Shown: positions 1-6,002, counted from the first letter of the stretch. The stretch is 7,184 nt of DNA from Lachnospiraceae bacterium (GCA_024699395.1 JAILPU010000026.1:1-7184), one strand, 5' to 3'. Made by a program: numbers and translations. Notes: generated from the sequence alone by a model not told the origin.

Positions 1-870
1 TGTTTTAAGACTTATGATAACCTGTTCCTCTTCGGTGGTGGGCTCCTTCAATTCTATATCGTAAACCTTTCCCAAAGTAAACTTGTTGGAAGAGGATTCT
101 CTTGCCTCTCCGTTTATGGAAAGCTTTGCGTTTTCGGGAGCTCTTGTCACGTTATCCAATCCGAAATAATCCACCGCACCGCTCTTTTTGCTTGTCTTGT
201 CATCGGTAATACTGAACAAAAGGTCGTCTTTCAAAGGCCCTTTTCCGGTATTGTCGGACTCAATCACAAGAGCATAATTTTCATCGTTCTCCATGACGGA
301 GGCTTTAAGACCGATGGAGGAATTGTTGATCAGACGTTTCAGTCGTTCCTGTACCGTCTTGTTGGTGTCCTGACCTGTGACGGTGAACTGAAGCTCGTAA
401 TTCATGTCATTCAGGGCAACGTCAAAGGAGTATGTGTCCGGAGGTATTCCCAGAGCATCGGGCTTTAAGAAGCTTCCGGTGTTCTGCTGCGCAGTGGCAA
501 GGGAGGACACATTTATAAGGTAAGAGGGATCGCCTCTTGCATCTTCATCGCTACCCACGAAGCTTGATACTATACAGTCCGTATCGGAAGAGTAGGCACT
601 TTTTCTGGCAAAAATAGTTTTATCGTCAAGAACCCCAAGCTTTGAAATCGTGTTCTTAAGATTCCTGGCATTGTCTTTAATGTCAACGATATACTGCTGT
701 ATATCCTTATTGGTCACAGGAAGATACAGGGGGGAGTCTTTATTAAGCTTAATAATGGAATTGCAGGTATCCCGAAGCTCGCGCTTATTGTGCGCGTCGA
801 AACGCGTCAGCTCCTTGGGCGCATAGCCGGAAAGATAGTTATTATAGACAGAATTAAGATATGCGCTCAT
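1..870 (-). CDS. fliD: Flagellar filament cap / hook-associated protein 2 (FliD-like), N-terminal part
   Basis: An open frame runs from the ATG at 870 to the window edge (290 codons, no stop), so the C-terminus is missing; FliD proteins are usually about 450-900 residues. The family forms the cap at the tip of the growing flagellum and folds flagellin as it exits. Seen here: an N-terminal helical segment rich in N, Y and K (residues 1-80), a FliD-like stretch YLINVSSLATAQQ (117-129), INNSSIGLKASV (181-192), which matches the family's 'IN...G..A' pattern, and SSSNKFTLGKVYDIEL (259-274), which resembles the family's 'SN.f.v.gv.l.L' block. The start is chosen on a strong AGGAGG (plus-strand 878-883) seven bases upstream. 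The frame is also open back to an ATG at 948 that has only a weak ribosome site. The symbol rests on motif memory; this clostridial branch is divergent. Confidence 0.7.
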   Translation of the reverse strand, partial: MSAYLNSVYNNYLSGYAPKELTRFDAHNKRELRDTCNSIIKLNKDSPLYLPVTNKDIQQYIVDIKDNARNLKNTISKLGVLDDKTIFARKSAYSSDTDCIVSSFVGSDEDARGDPSYLINVSSLATAQQNTGSFLKPDALGIPPDTYSFDVALNDMNYELQFTVTGQDTNKTVQERLKRLINNSSIGLKASVMENDENYALVIESDNTGKGPLKDDLLFSITDDKTSKKSGAVDYFGLDNVTRAPENAKLSINGEARESSSNKFTLGKVYDIELKEPTTEEEQVIISLKT

Positions 871-909
871 TCCGCTCCCTCCTTTCATCCATGAATGTGC
901 GGAAATGAT

Positions 910-948
910 ATGGTAATCCTTTACCATGGTGAAATTCCTTTTCACCAT
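910..948 (-). promoter_or_regulatory. Twin AGGA-loop hairpins in the fliD-like leader (possible CsrA sites)
   Basis: On the minus strand, 948-926 forms ATGGTGAAA / loop AGGAA / TTTCACCAT (9 perfect pairs) and 927-910 forms ATGGTAA / loop AGGA / TTACCAT (7 perfect pairs). The two share a central AT and look like duplicates of each other. Both present A-N-GGA in the loop, the core recognised by CsrA/RsmA proteins, and a third GGA lies in the ribosome site at 878-883. CsrA (with FliW) controls flagellin translation in Firmicutes, so this location suits it. The hairpins are seen directly; the CsrA role is inferred. They could instead be DNA operator palindromes. Confidence 0.45.
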
Positions 949-970
949 AAAATCCCACTTTTCTAATTAC

Positions 971-999
971 AATATATCACACAACTGTCAAAAATGCAA
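971..999 (-). promoter_or_regulatory. Possible promoter of the fliD-like gene
   Basis: The minus strand shows TTGCAT (999-994), a 17-base spacer, then TATATT (976-971). This would start transcription near 964 and give a leader of about 95 nt containing the twin hairpins. The -35 is weak. A better TTGACA (992-987) lies inside the spacer but has no well-placed -10. I found no convincing sigma-28 (TAAA-N15-GCCGATAA) promoter on this strand. Confidence 0.25.
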
Positions 1000-1133
1000 C
1001 CTTAAATCATATAAAAATTTACGATAGAACATAAATGTCAGACATCTCTTGAGGATTATCCCAAGGATGCGCAACTTGCGTGTTTTGAGAATGCTACATA
1101 TTTGAATTAAATTAATATTTACAAAAATATTTG

Positions 1134-1162
1134 TTGACAAATATGGTACAGTGTACTATCAT
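1134..1162 (+). promoter_or_regulatory. Sigma-A promoter of the nrtR-pncA/nadE-GNAT operon
   Basis: TTGACA (1134-1139), 17-base spacer, TATCAT (1157-1162): perfect -35, 5/6 match at -10, ideal spacing. It lies about 30 bases before the ribosome site (GAGGA, 1186-1190) of the first gene, giving a short leader. A palindrome in its spacer suggests repression. Confidence 0.75.
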
Positions 1163-1174
1163 AACCACAGTACA
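1146..1174 (+). promoter_or_regulatory. GTAC-repeat operator candidate over the NAD operon promoter
   Basis: GTACA-G-TGTAC (1146-1156) is a perfect 5-1-5 palindrome inside the promoter spacer and touching the -10. The half TGTACT (1152-1157) is repeated in inverted form as AGTACA (1169-1174), so three GTAC half-sites straddle the -10 and start region. Bound protein here would block RNA polymerase. The first gene downstream is an NrtR-type repressor, so autoregulation is the natural guess. The binding protein is inferred, and I cannot match this to a published NrtR box. Confidence 0.45.
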
Positions 1175-1196
1175 TAAAACCAAACGAGGAAAAGCG

Positions 1197-1973
1197 ATGG
1201 CTAAGAAATATAATTTTTCCAGTGAAGAAAAAGCTTTCCTTGAAGCTTATGATCCGGGAGACTATCCCAGACCTGCGGTTACGGCAGACATTGTGGTCTT
1301 CACGGTGGATTCCGACAACGATTTAAATATCCTTCTCATTAAGAGAAAAGATTTCCCCTACAAAGGTTACTGGGCTGTTCCCGGAGGCTTTATGAAAGTG
1401 GGAGAGGAATCCGCAGAGGAGACGGCAGTAAGGCGCCTTCGGGAAGAAACGGGAGCTGAAAATGTGTATCTGAGACAATTGGCTACTTTTTCAAGGCCGG
1501 ATCGGGATCCGAGGATGCATGTGGTTTCGGTGGCTTACATGGCACTGGTTCCATGGGATATGTTAAATATTAAAGCCGGAGAGGGAGCCGAAGAGGCGGG
1601 GCTTTTTAAAATAGGATACGATCTTAACGGATTAAGTTTTAAGAACAGAGAGCATTGTTTGTTGGAGACGGAGCTTGCTTTCGACCATGACAAGATGATT
1701 AAAACGGCTCTTTGGAGACTTCGAAACAGGATTGATTATGAACCTGATGCCTTTTATCTTTTGAAGGACAAGTCCTCATTCACGGTTTACGAACTTCAGA
1801 AGATTTACGAGAGCATCAAGAATAAAACCCTGGATACTTCCAATTTCAGGAAGTTTTTTACCAGAAGTTATATCAACACAGGAACGGTTATATGTAAAAA
1901 TATTAAAAGTAACGGCGCCGGGAAAAGACCTGCAGCGCTGTATGAATACATAGGAAGGAGTGAACTATTATGA
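1197..1973 (+). CDS. nrtR: NrtR-type regulator: Nudix domain fused to winged-helix DNA-binding domain
   Basis: A 258-residue protein. The Nudix domain is at about 26-150, with the box at 63-86 (PGGF...REETG). The linker FDHDK (162-166) and a C-terminal winged-helix region (about 176-252) ending in GKRPAALYEY are typical of NrtR, a repressor of NAD-biosynthesis genes that senses ADP-ribose-like products through its Nudix domain. Against the usual Nudix box there is one extra residue before the helix, and the catalytic-helix 'RE' pair reads RR (79-80). Hydrolase activity is therefore doubtful, as in other NrtRs that only bind ligand. The start at 1197 is chosen for GAGGA six bases upstream; the longer frame from 1131 begins inside the promoter. 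The stop overlaps the next ATG (ATGA), and the NAD genes downstream support the role. An ordinary Nudix hydrolase is the alternative. Confidence 0.82.
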   Translation: MAKKYNFSSEEKAFLEAYDPGDYPRPAVTADIVVFTVDSDNDLNILLIKRKDFPYKGYWAVPGGFMKVGEESAEETAVRRLREETGAENVYLRQLATFSRPDRDPRMHVVSVAYMALVPWDMLNIKAGEGAEEAGLFKIGYDLNGLSFKNREHCLLETELAFDHDKMIKTALWRLRNRIDYEPDAFYLLKDKSSFTVYELQKIYESIKNKTLDTSNFRKFFTRSYINTGTVICKNIKSNGAGKRPAALYEYIGRSELL

Positions 1974-3283
1974 AAAAGCTTTTGGTTGTAGTGGATATGC
2001 AGAATGATTTTGTTACAGGTGCTCTGGGTTCCGATGAGGCCAAGATGCTTGTGGCTCCCATGAAGGAATATATTAAAGCCTTTGACGGAGATGTGGTTTT
2101 TACAAGAGATACTCACACTGAGGATTATATGAATACTCAGGAAGGGAAGAAACTTCCCGTTCCCCACTGTATTAAGGGGACAAAGGGTCACGAGATAGTG
2201 GATGGATTAAAGGAACTTGTTAAAGACGACACAAAAGTATTTGACAAGGAGACCTTCGGAAGTAAGGATTTTGGAAAGTTCATTGCCGACAATAAAGATA
2301 AATACGAGGAGATTTATTTTTGCGGTGTGTGCACCGGTATATGTGTTATCAGTAACGTCCTTATGGCAAAGGCAAATGCCTGCGAAATTCCTGTAAAGGT
2401 ATTGGCCGATCTGTGTGCGTGCGTTACACCCGACAGCCACGAGACAGCCTTGAATGCCATGGAAACATGCCAGGTTGATGTTCTTAACAGAGGCAAGGAA
2501 TACTGGAAGCCTGAGAATCAAAACTTTGATGCTGTAAAAGAGAAGAACAGGATAGTTGAATGGATCAGAGAGTGGTTTAACCAAAACGGCCCCAAGGCCA
2601 ATGCAGTGTTGGGGATTTCGGGCGGTAAGGATTCTACCATTGTTGCGGCCCTTCTTGTTGAGGCGCTGGGTAAGGACAGAGTTTACGGCGTATTGATGCC
2701 CCAGGGTGTTCAGCCGGACATCGATGATTCCAGAAGAGTTGTGGAGACTCTGGGCATCAGAAATACGGTGGTTAACATCGGTAAAACAGTGGATACTTTA
2801 AAAGAGGAACTGGAGGGCGCATGCGGGGAATTGGTTGACAACAGACCTGCTCTCAGCAGGGATACGGGTATCAATATTCCTCCCAGAGTGAGAATGACCA
2901 CCGTTTACGCTGTGGGACAGTCTCTCCCCCAAGGCGCGAGAGTTGCCAATACCTGCAACAAATCGGAAGATTATATAGGATACAGCACCAAGTACGGTGA
3001 TGCTGCGGGAGATTTTGCTCCCATTGCCGATTATTCTGTTACCGAAGTGAGAGCAATCGGTGCGGTTCTCGATTCTCTTAAGGATATTCAGGATCTTGTT
3101 CAGAAGACTCCTTCTGACGGACTTTGCGGTCAGAGTGACGAGGACAGATTCGGCTTTACTTATGATACCCTTGACAGATACATGGCCGGCGAAGAAATCG
3201 ATCCCGAGATTGCTGCCAAGATTGACAGAATGCATATCGCAAATCTCCACAAACTCAGACTTATGCCTGTGTGCAAGAGATAG
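1970..3283 (+). CDS. nadE: Bifunctional nicotinamidase / ammonia-dependent NAD synthetase (PncA-NadE fusion)
   Basis: A 437-residue, two-enzyme cytosolic protein. Residues 1-175 are an isochorismatase-fold nicotinamidase (nicotinamide + water to nicotinate + ammonia): VVDMQNDF with D9, metal ligands D47/H49/H66 (FTRDTH, PHC), K93 and nucleophile C125 (TGICV) form the expected site. Residues about 188-437 are the short NadE (NaAD + ATP + ammonia to NAD): P-loop SGGKDS (217-222), NIPPRVRMT (302-310), NTCNKSEDYIGYSTKYGD (327-344), SDGLCGQSDED (382-392) and GFTYDTLDRY (395-404). There is no glutaminase (CN-hydrolase) domain. No stop or frameshift lies between the halves. The gene is translationally coupled to nrtR (ATGA overlap; AAGGAG at 1955-1960). 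The two middle steps of the pathway (PncB, NadD) are not in the window. The assignment of both domains is firm; how they cooperate is inferred. Confidence 0.93.
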   Translation: MKKLLVVVDMQNDFVTGALGSDEAKMLVAPMKEYIKAFDGDVVFTRDTHTEDYMNTQEGKKLPVPHCIKGTKGHEIVDGLKELVKDDTKVFDKETFGSKDFGKFIADNKDKYEEIYFCGVCTGICVISNVLMAKANACEIPVKVLADLCACVTPDSHETALNAMETCQVDVLNRGKEYWKPENQNFDAVKEKNRIVEWIREWFNQNGPKANAVLGISGGKDSTIVAALLVEALGKDRVYGVLMPQGVQPDIDDSRRVVETLGIRNTVVNIGKTVDTLKEELEGACGELVDNRPALSRDTGINIPPRVRMTTVYAVGQSLPQGARVANTCNKSEDYIGYSTKYGDAAGDFAPIADYSVTEVRAIGAVLDSLKDIQDLVQKTPSDGLCGQSDEDRFGFTYDTLDRYMAGEEIDPEIAAKIDRMHIANLHKLRLMPVCKR

Positions 3284-3298
3284 GATGCCGGAGGATTC

Positions 3299-3775
3299 AT
3301 GGAATTCAGAGGGATAAAAAGAGAGGATGATGAGGTTCTTGCTCATATTATCAGAAGTAATTTAAAAGCCTACGGACTGGATATGCCGGGGACGGCTTAC
3401 TATGATGACAATCTAAATCATCTGAGCGACTATTATCTCAAAGATAAAGACAAGAGATTTTATTACGTAGTGTTGGAGGATGAAAAGGTCATCGGTGGAA
3501 TCGGTTTAGACGAGATTAATCTTTTTGATAATTGTGCAGAACTTCAGAAACTGTATCTTACAGACAGCGCGAAAGGAAGAGGAATCGGATACCGCCTGAT
3601 TGAGAAGATTGAAGATAAGGCCCGCAGTCTTGGATACACACAGATGTATCTTGAGACCCATACCAATTTGGAAGCGGCAATCCATATCTATGAGAAAACA
3701 GGTTACACAGAAATCCCCAAGCCTTCCTTAGCAGTCCACAGCGCAATGAACAAGTTCTTTATCAAGAAACTGTAA
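3299..3775 (+). CDS. GNAT-family N-acetyltransferase
   Basis: A 158-residue, single-domain cytosolic GNAT enzyme that transfers acetyl from acetyl-CoA to an amine; the substrate cannot be told. Motif A is ELQKLYLTDSAKGRGIGYRL (81-100): KGRGIG is the acetyl-CoA pyrophosphate loop, with K in place of the usual R/Q at its first position. The motif B region is LETHTNLEAAIHIYEKTGY (118-136), with the standard 'N..A..lYek.Gy' ending. Length is normal for the family. It starts 15 bases after the pncA-nadE stop with GGAGG (3290-3294) four bases before ATG, and a terminator follows directly, so it is the third gene of the NAD operon. Being in that operon hints at a link to NAD metabolism or protein acetylation state, but that is only context. 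Confidence 0.88.
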   Translation: MEFRGIKREDDEVLAHIIRSNLKAYGLDMPGTAYYDDNLNHLSDYYLKDKDKRFYYVVLEDEKVIGGIGLDEINLFDNCAELQKLYLTDSAKGRGIGYRLIEKIEDKARSLGYTQMYLETHTNLEAAIHIYEKTGYTEIPKPSLAVHSAMNKFFIKKL

Positions 3776-3790
3776 ACATTACTATTTATG

Positions 3791-3828
3791 CAGATGTCGG
3801 AAGCAAACACCTCCGACATCTGTTTTTT
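3791..3828 (+). terminator. Intrinsic terminator of the NAD operon
   Basis: A perfect 11-bp stem CAGATGTCGGA (3791-3801) / TCCGACATCTG (3812-3822) with a 10-nt loop, followed at once by six T (3823-3828), 15 bases after the GNAT stop. Confidence 0.93.
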
Positions 3829-3886
3829 CGAATGAAGTCATGGACGTTATTTTTTGCAAAACATTTTAACTGAGAATCGATTTTGA

Positions 3887-4207
3887 AGTGAAGTGCCGTT
3901 TGAGTTGTTTGAAATACAAACGTATTATAGCGGAAAAGTTCGGATGGGTGCTTGGCTTGGTTGGAATTCAGAGGATAATAACAGGCATGTAAAGGAGTTA
4001 TTGTTTACGAGCTTTTAAAAGGTGTTGTGTTTTTTAAAACTGGCTGACTGTGCTTTTGTATAGATATATAACAATAAGCAGTGTGTGAATGTGAATAACT
4101 ATGTGGATAAAGTGAACGAGAATGTGGATAAGATGAATCAATAATACAAAGCAACAACAAGCGCAAGACAACAAAAGGGAAATATTATAGAAACAATAAC
4201 AATATAG
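3887..4207 (+). pseudogene. Possible eroded coding sequence in an AT-rich gap
   Basis: The 540-base gap 3829-4365 has no intact gene. One forward frame nevertheless reads like protein: 3887-4018 gives 43 residues including YYSGKVRMGAWLGW and NRHVKELLFTSF before TAA. In the same frame, after stops at 4016 and 4061, 4064-4144 gives a helical repeat with YVDKVNENVDKM, and a further open stretch runs to the stop at 4205. Neither part has a start codon with a ribosome site. This suggests a decayed gene, perhaps the tail of a toxin-like protein, but I recognise no family, and chance open frames in AT-rich DNA are possible. Confidence 0.25.
4090..4131 (-). other. Two consensus DnaA boxes plus one near match
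   Basis: TTATCCACA, the consensus DnaA box, occurs perfectly twice on the minus strand (4110-4102 and 4131-4123), 21 bp apart (two helical turns), with a one-mismatch copy (TTATTCACA) at 4098-4090. The flanks are AT-rich. The boxes coincide with a coding-like repeat (VDK codons), so they may be incidental. No replication initiator or plasmid gene is nearby to support an origin. Confidence 0.35.
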
Positions 4208-4236
4208 TTGACACAAGAACAGATGGTTGGTATTAT
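4208..4236 (+). promoter_or_regulatory. Promoter of the 4366 gene
   Basis: TTGACA (4208-4213), 17-base spacer, TATTAT (4231-4236): perfect -35, 5/6 at -10. Transcription would begin near 4243, giving a leader of about 120 nt before the ATG at 4366. I see no defined structure in that leader. Confidence 0.65.
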
Positions 4237-4365
4237 GAAATTGAGCGATAGAAGGTTTAATTTTTTTACACCTACATTCTGAAGGTATTTGTCATACATT
4301 TATTTATATGGGCATATATACTCTGTATGTTTTGTGGTTGTATTAACACTTCATGGAGGCAAAAT

Positions 4366-4752
4366 ATGGGATTCGATTTTGATTGGAATTATGTACCTGC
4401 CGGAGCTCCATATGTCACGGTGAGCGATTTGGGGCTTGCGTTTAATAGTCCAGCTATTTCAATGTTGAATAACCCTGAAGAGGTGGTTGTGGGTTTTGAT
4501 GAAAAAAAGCTAACGATAGGAATAAAAGATGCCAAAAACATGGAAAATGTAAAAACATACAAGTTTTACAGCAGAATAAACAATGGATGGATTAGGATAG
4601 GCTGTAAAGATTTTGTGAAGTATCTATCTACGATATCCGGAATTAAGTTTTCGCCTGCAAAAAAATATGTTGCAAGGATGGATTCGGAAGATCAGATATT
4701 ATATATAACTATAAATAGCGAGGAGGTAGATTATAATAATAAAAATGAATAA
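4366..4752 (+). CDS. Hypothetical protein, 128 aa, unrecognised
   Basis: I do not recognise a named family. The start is set at 4366 by GGAGG (4355-4359) six bases upstream; an ATG 39 bases earlier has no ribosome site. The protein has no signal peptide or membrane segment and looks like a mixed alpha/beta soluble protein: strand-like PYVTVSDLGLAF (15-26), a short helix (28-35), two strands EEVVVGFD and KLTIGIKD (38-55), a strand WIRIGCKDFVKYL (75-87), and a closing strand ILYITIN (111-117). The pattern 'V..lGlaFN..a...Ln.PeeV.vgfDek...igI' resembles small proteins I associate with mobile regions of Firmicutes, but no function is known to me. It is monocistronic, with its own promoter before it and a double-hairpin element after it. 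Confidence 0.7.
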   Translation: MGFDFDWNYVPAGAPYVTVSDLGLAFNSPAISMLNNPEEVVVGFDEKKLTIGIKDAKNMENVKTYKFYSRINNGWIRIGCKDFVKYLSTISGIKFSPAKKYVARMDSEDQILYITINSEEVDYNNKNE

Positions 4753-4758
4753 AAACAA

Positions 4759-4797
4759 AAGCACATAAAAACTACCGCAAATAGTTAATATGTGCTT
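4759..4797 (+). repeat. Perfect interrupted palindrome (hairpin 1)
   Basis: AAGCACATA (4759-4767), AA, AACTA (4770-4774), loop CCGCAAA, TAGTT (4782-4786), AA, TATGTGCTT (4789-4797): 14 pairs with a symmetric AA/AA internal loop. No T-run follows, so it is not a classic terminator. It lies seven bases after the 4366 gene. Confidence 0.7.
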
Positions 4798-4813
4798 CGC
4801 CGCGTGCTATAAT
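4785..4813 (+). promoter_or_regulatory. Candidate extended -10 promoter for the 4921-6767 operon
   Basis: TGCTATAAT ends at 4813 (perfect TATAAT at 4808-4813 with the TGn extension). A 17-base spacer puts TTAATA (4785-4790, 4/6) at -35. It would start near 4820, inside the hairpin 2 loop, and transcripts would have a leader of about 100 nt. No better promoter is visible before 4921. Confidence 0.4.
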
Positions 4814-4858
4814 GCACTTTTGAGCAAATCCATTATAGCACACATCCGCGGCATTTTT
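4799..4858 (+). terminator. Hairpin 2 with T-run: likely terminator, containing inverted TGCTATAATG
   Basis: GCCGCG (4799-4804) and TGCTATAATG (4805-4814) pair with CATTATAGCA (4831-4840) and CGCGGC (4847-4852); there is a 16-nt loop and a 6-nt one-sided bulge (4841-4846). ATTTTT follows at 4853-4858. This fits a terminator for the 4366 gene. The inverted copies also place an extended -10 (TGnTATAAT) on each strand. Confidence 0.5.
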
Positions 4859-4920
4859 CAACTAGAACATGTTGACGGGTGTATTTTTGCGCCCAAAAAT
4901 CAAAAAAAGGAGTGCAAAAA

Positions 4921-5574
4921 ATGGATTTATTTAAAATTTCAGAGGAACTATATCGGTACTTGATTGATGCAGGAATATCTTTTACTCCGCAAGGTTATCC
5001 CATCTTCACGGAAGAGATGCTTCTTAAAGAGATACCAGAACAGGTGCTTCCTTTAGGAAAAACACATGTAGCAAAAGATAAAAGTAAGACGTTACTGGTT
5101 TCTTTTACTAACGATGCAATTATATACAAGAGGCTTTTATCCTTAAAAAAAGATGTTCAGATGTATAAGGAATATCTTGGGTTCGGAGGATTTGATTTAA
5201 GCCCAAGAATAAACTGGGATATAAATCTTCAAAGATTTAACATTGGATTAAATCTTATGGCAGATGCGTTTCTTGCTTTAAATGGTGTGAAGATAATGCC
5301 TAACTTTCGGATAGGCTGCTTGAAAACATTAGATGCCTTAAATTGCTATCCGTCAAATACGTGGTATACAGTGGGGGCATTGGGCTGTGCAAAAGGTCAC
5401 GTAAAGATTAATGTTATGTATTTAAGGACAAAACTTATCATCACCAATCCGGATATGCTGATTTATTATGGTAAATTAAAAACAGAATATATGGCTGTCC
5501 TTGAGGAGTATGGAGTTCCGTACAAAGTATACGCAGATTATCAACGCGTTAGTCGCAGAAAGGAGGCTATGTAA
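4921..5574 (+). CDS. DUF4417-like protein, 217 aa
   Basis: A soluble protein without signal peptide or membrane helix. Residues about 60-205 follow the layout I associate with DUF4417, a family of unknown function common in phages and integrative elements: FGGFDLSPRINWD (88-100, like 'fd.vlsPDfS.y'), NLMADAFLALNGVKIMPNFR (111-130, like 'r..gay.Q..Gi.viPnv.W'), TVGALGCAKG (150-159), and NPDMLIYYGK (176-185, like '.P..iivYG'). The usual PD of the first block is PR here. The start at 4921 is chosen for AAGGAG (4907-4912) eight bases upstream; an ATG at 4879 lacks a ribosome site. It is the first gene of the operon; its stop overlaps the next start (TAATG). Family assignment is from pattern memory and moderate; the activity is unknown. 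Confidence 0.6.
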   Translation: MDLFKISEELYRYLIDAGISFTPQGYPIFTEEMLLKEIPEQVLPLGKTHVAKDKSKTLLVSFTNDAIIYKRLLSLKKDVQMYKEYLGFGGFDLSPRINWDINLQRFNIGLNLMADAFLALNGVKIMPNFRIGCLKTLDALNCYPSNTWYTVGALGCAKGHVKINVMYLRTKLIITNPDMLIYYGKLKTEYMAVLEEYGVPYKVYADYQRVSRRKEAM

Positions 5575-5993
5575 TGTCGGATGCTAAGACTGATTATTCG
5601 GATGAAGTAAAAAAACAAAAAGACGCTGCTTTGATTGACTCTGTTATTGCTGACTTGATTCAGCAAGGATATGCCAGAAAGGCAGAATATGGGGCAGATT
5701 GGGAAATTGTTGACATTAACGAAGTTGTTGCTGTGGTGGCGCCCGGAGCAAAGCCTGTTGTGGTTGGGGGGAAGATAATTTATTATAGTGCTGATGGGAC
5801 AAAGGCAGTGGTCGCAGATGTGAGTGGCTACCTAAGGGTTCAAGATTTGACAAAAAAGACTCGTAAGCGACAATATTTGGATAAATATGGGAATGATGCA
5901 CATAATGTTAAGGGGTCAAATGGTAAAATGCGAGGGCGAACTAAAGACGAATACCAACAGGCCACACATTACATTATAAAAAAGAGAAAGTGA
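5574..5993 (+). CDS. Small toxin-tip-like protein with basic C-terminus (putative orphan polymorphic toxin module)
   Basis: 139 residues, no signal peptide. Residues 15-60 are a helical lead-in ending in VVAVVAPGAK. Residues 62-92 have beta-rich character (KIIYYSADGTKAVVADVSGYLRV in part). The last 50 residues carry about 15 K/R against 5 D/E. The closing pattern YLDKYGNDAHNV...GRTKDEYQQATHY resembles C-terminal tips of LXG/RHS-type polymorphic toxins ('yldl.Gn...n....GrtkgEy...THf.i'); H110, R119, R122 and H132 are candidate active residues. There is no LXG, RHS or other delivery domain, so it would be an orphan tip or acts inside the cell. It starts on the previous gene's stop with a strong AAAGGAGG (5559-5566), and two acidic proteins follow directly, the order expected for toxin then immunity. 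Toxicity is inferred; no catalytic family is identified. Confidence 0.5.
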   Translation: MSDAKTDYSDEVKKQKDAALIDSVIADLIQQGYARKAEYGADWEIVDINEVVAVVAPGAKPVVVGGKIIYYSADGTKAVVADVSGYLRVQDLTKKTRKRQYLDKYGNDAHNVKGSNGKMRGRTKDEYQQATHYIIKKRK

Positions 5994-6002
5994 GGACTAA
6001 TA

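Noticed and set aside
1003..1028. Sigma-28-like TAAA ... CGATAG on the plus strand
   Set aside because: The spacing to a GCCGATAA-type -10 is 13 rather than 15, the GC before CGATA is missing, and it points away from the flagellar gene.
1131..1196. 22-residue N-terminal extension of the NrtR frame starting at 1131
   Set aside because: It covers the -35, spacer and -10 of the promoter and has no ribosome site; the ATG at 1197 has GAGGA six bases upstream.
2798..3346. Minus-strand open frame of 182 codons
   Set aside because: It is antisense to the clearly coding NadE domain and has no recognisable protein features; other minus-strand frames in 1868-3746 are rejected for the same reason.
4034..4216. 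Minus-strand open frame rich in C, Y, H and I
   Set aside because: Low-complexity antisense reading of an AT-rich gap, with no ribosome site.
4327..4365. Upstream ATG for the 128-aa protein
   Set aside because: No ribosome site; GGAGG at 4355-4359 fits the ATG at 4366.
3829..4365. Plasmid or chromosomal replication origin
   Set aside because: Two DnaA boxes alone are not enough; there is no initiator gene, no iteron array and no dnaA/dnaN neighbourhood.
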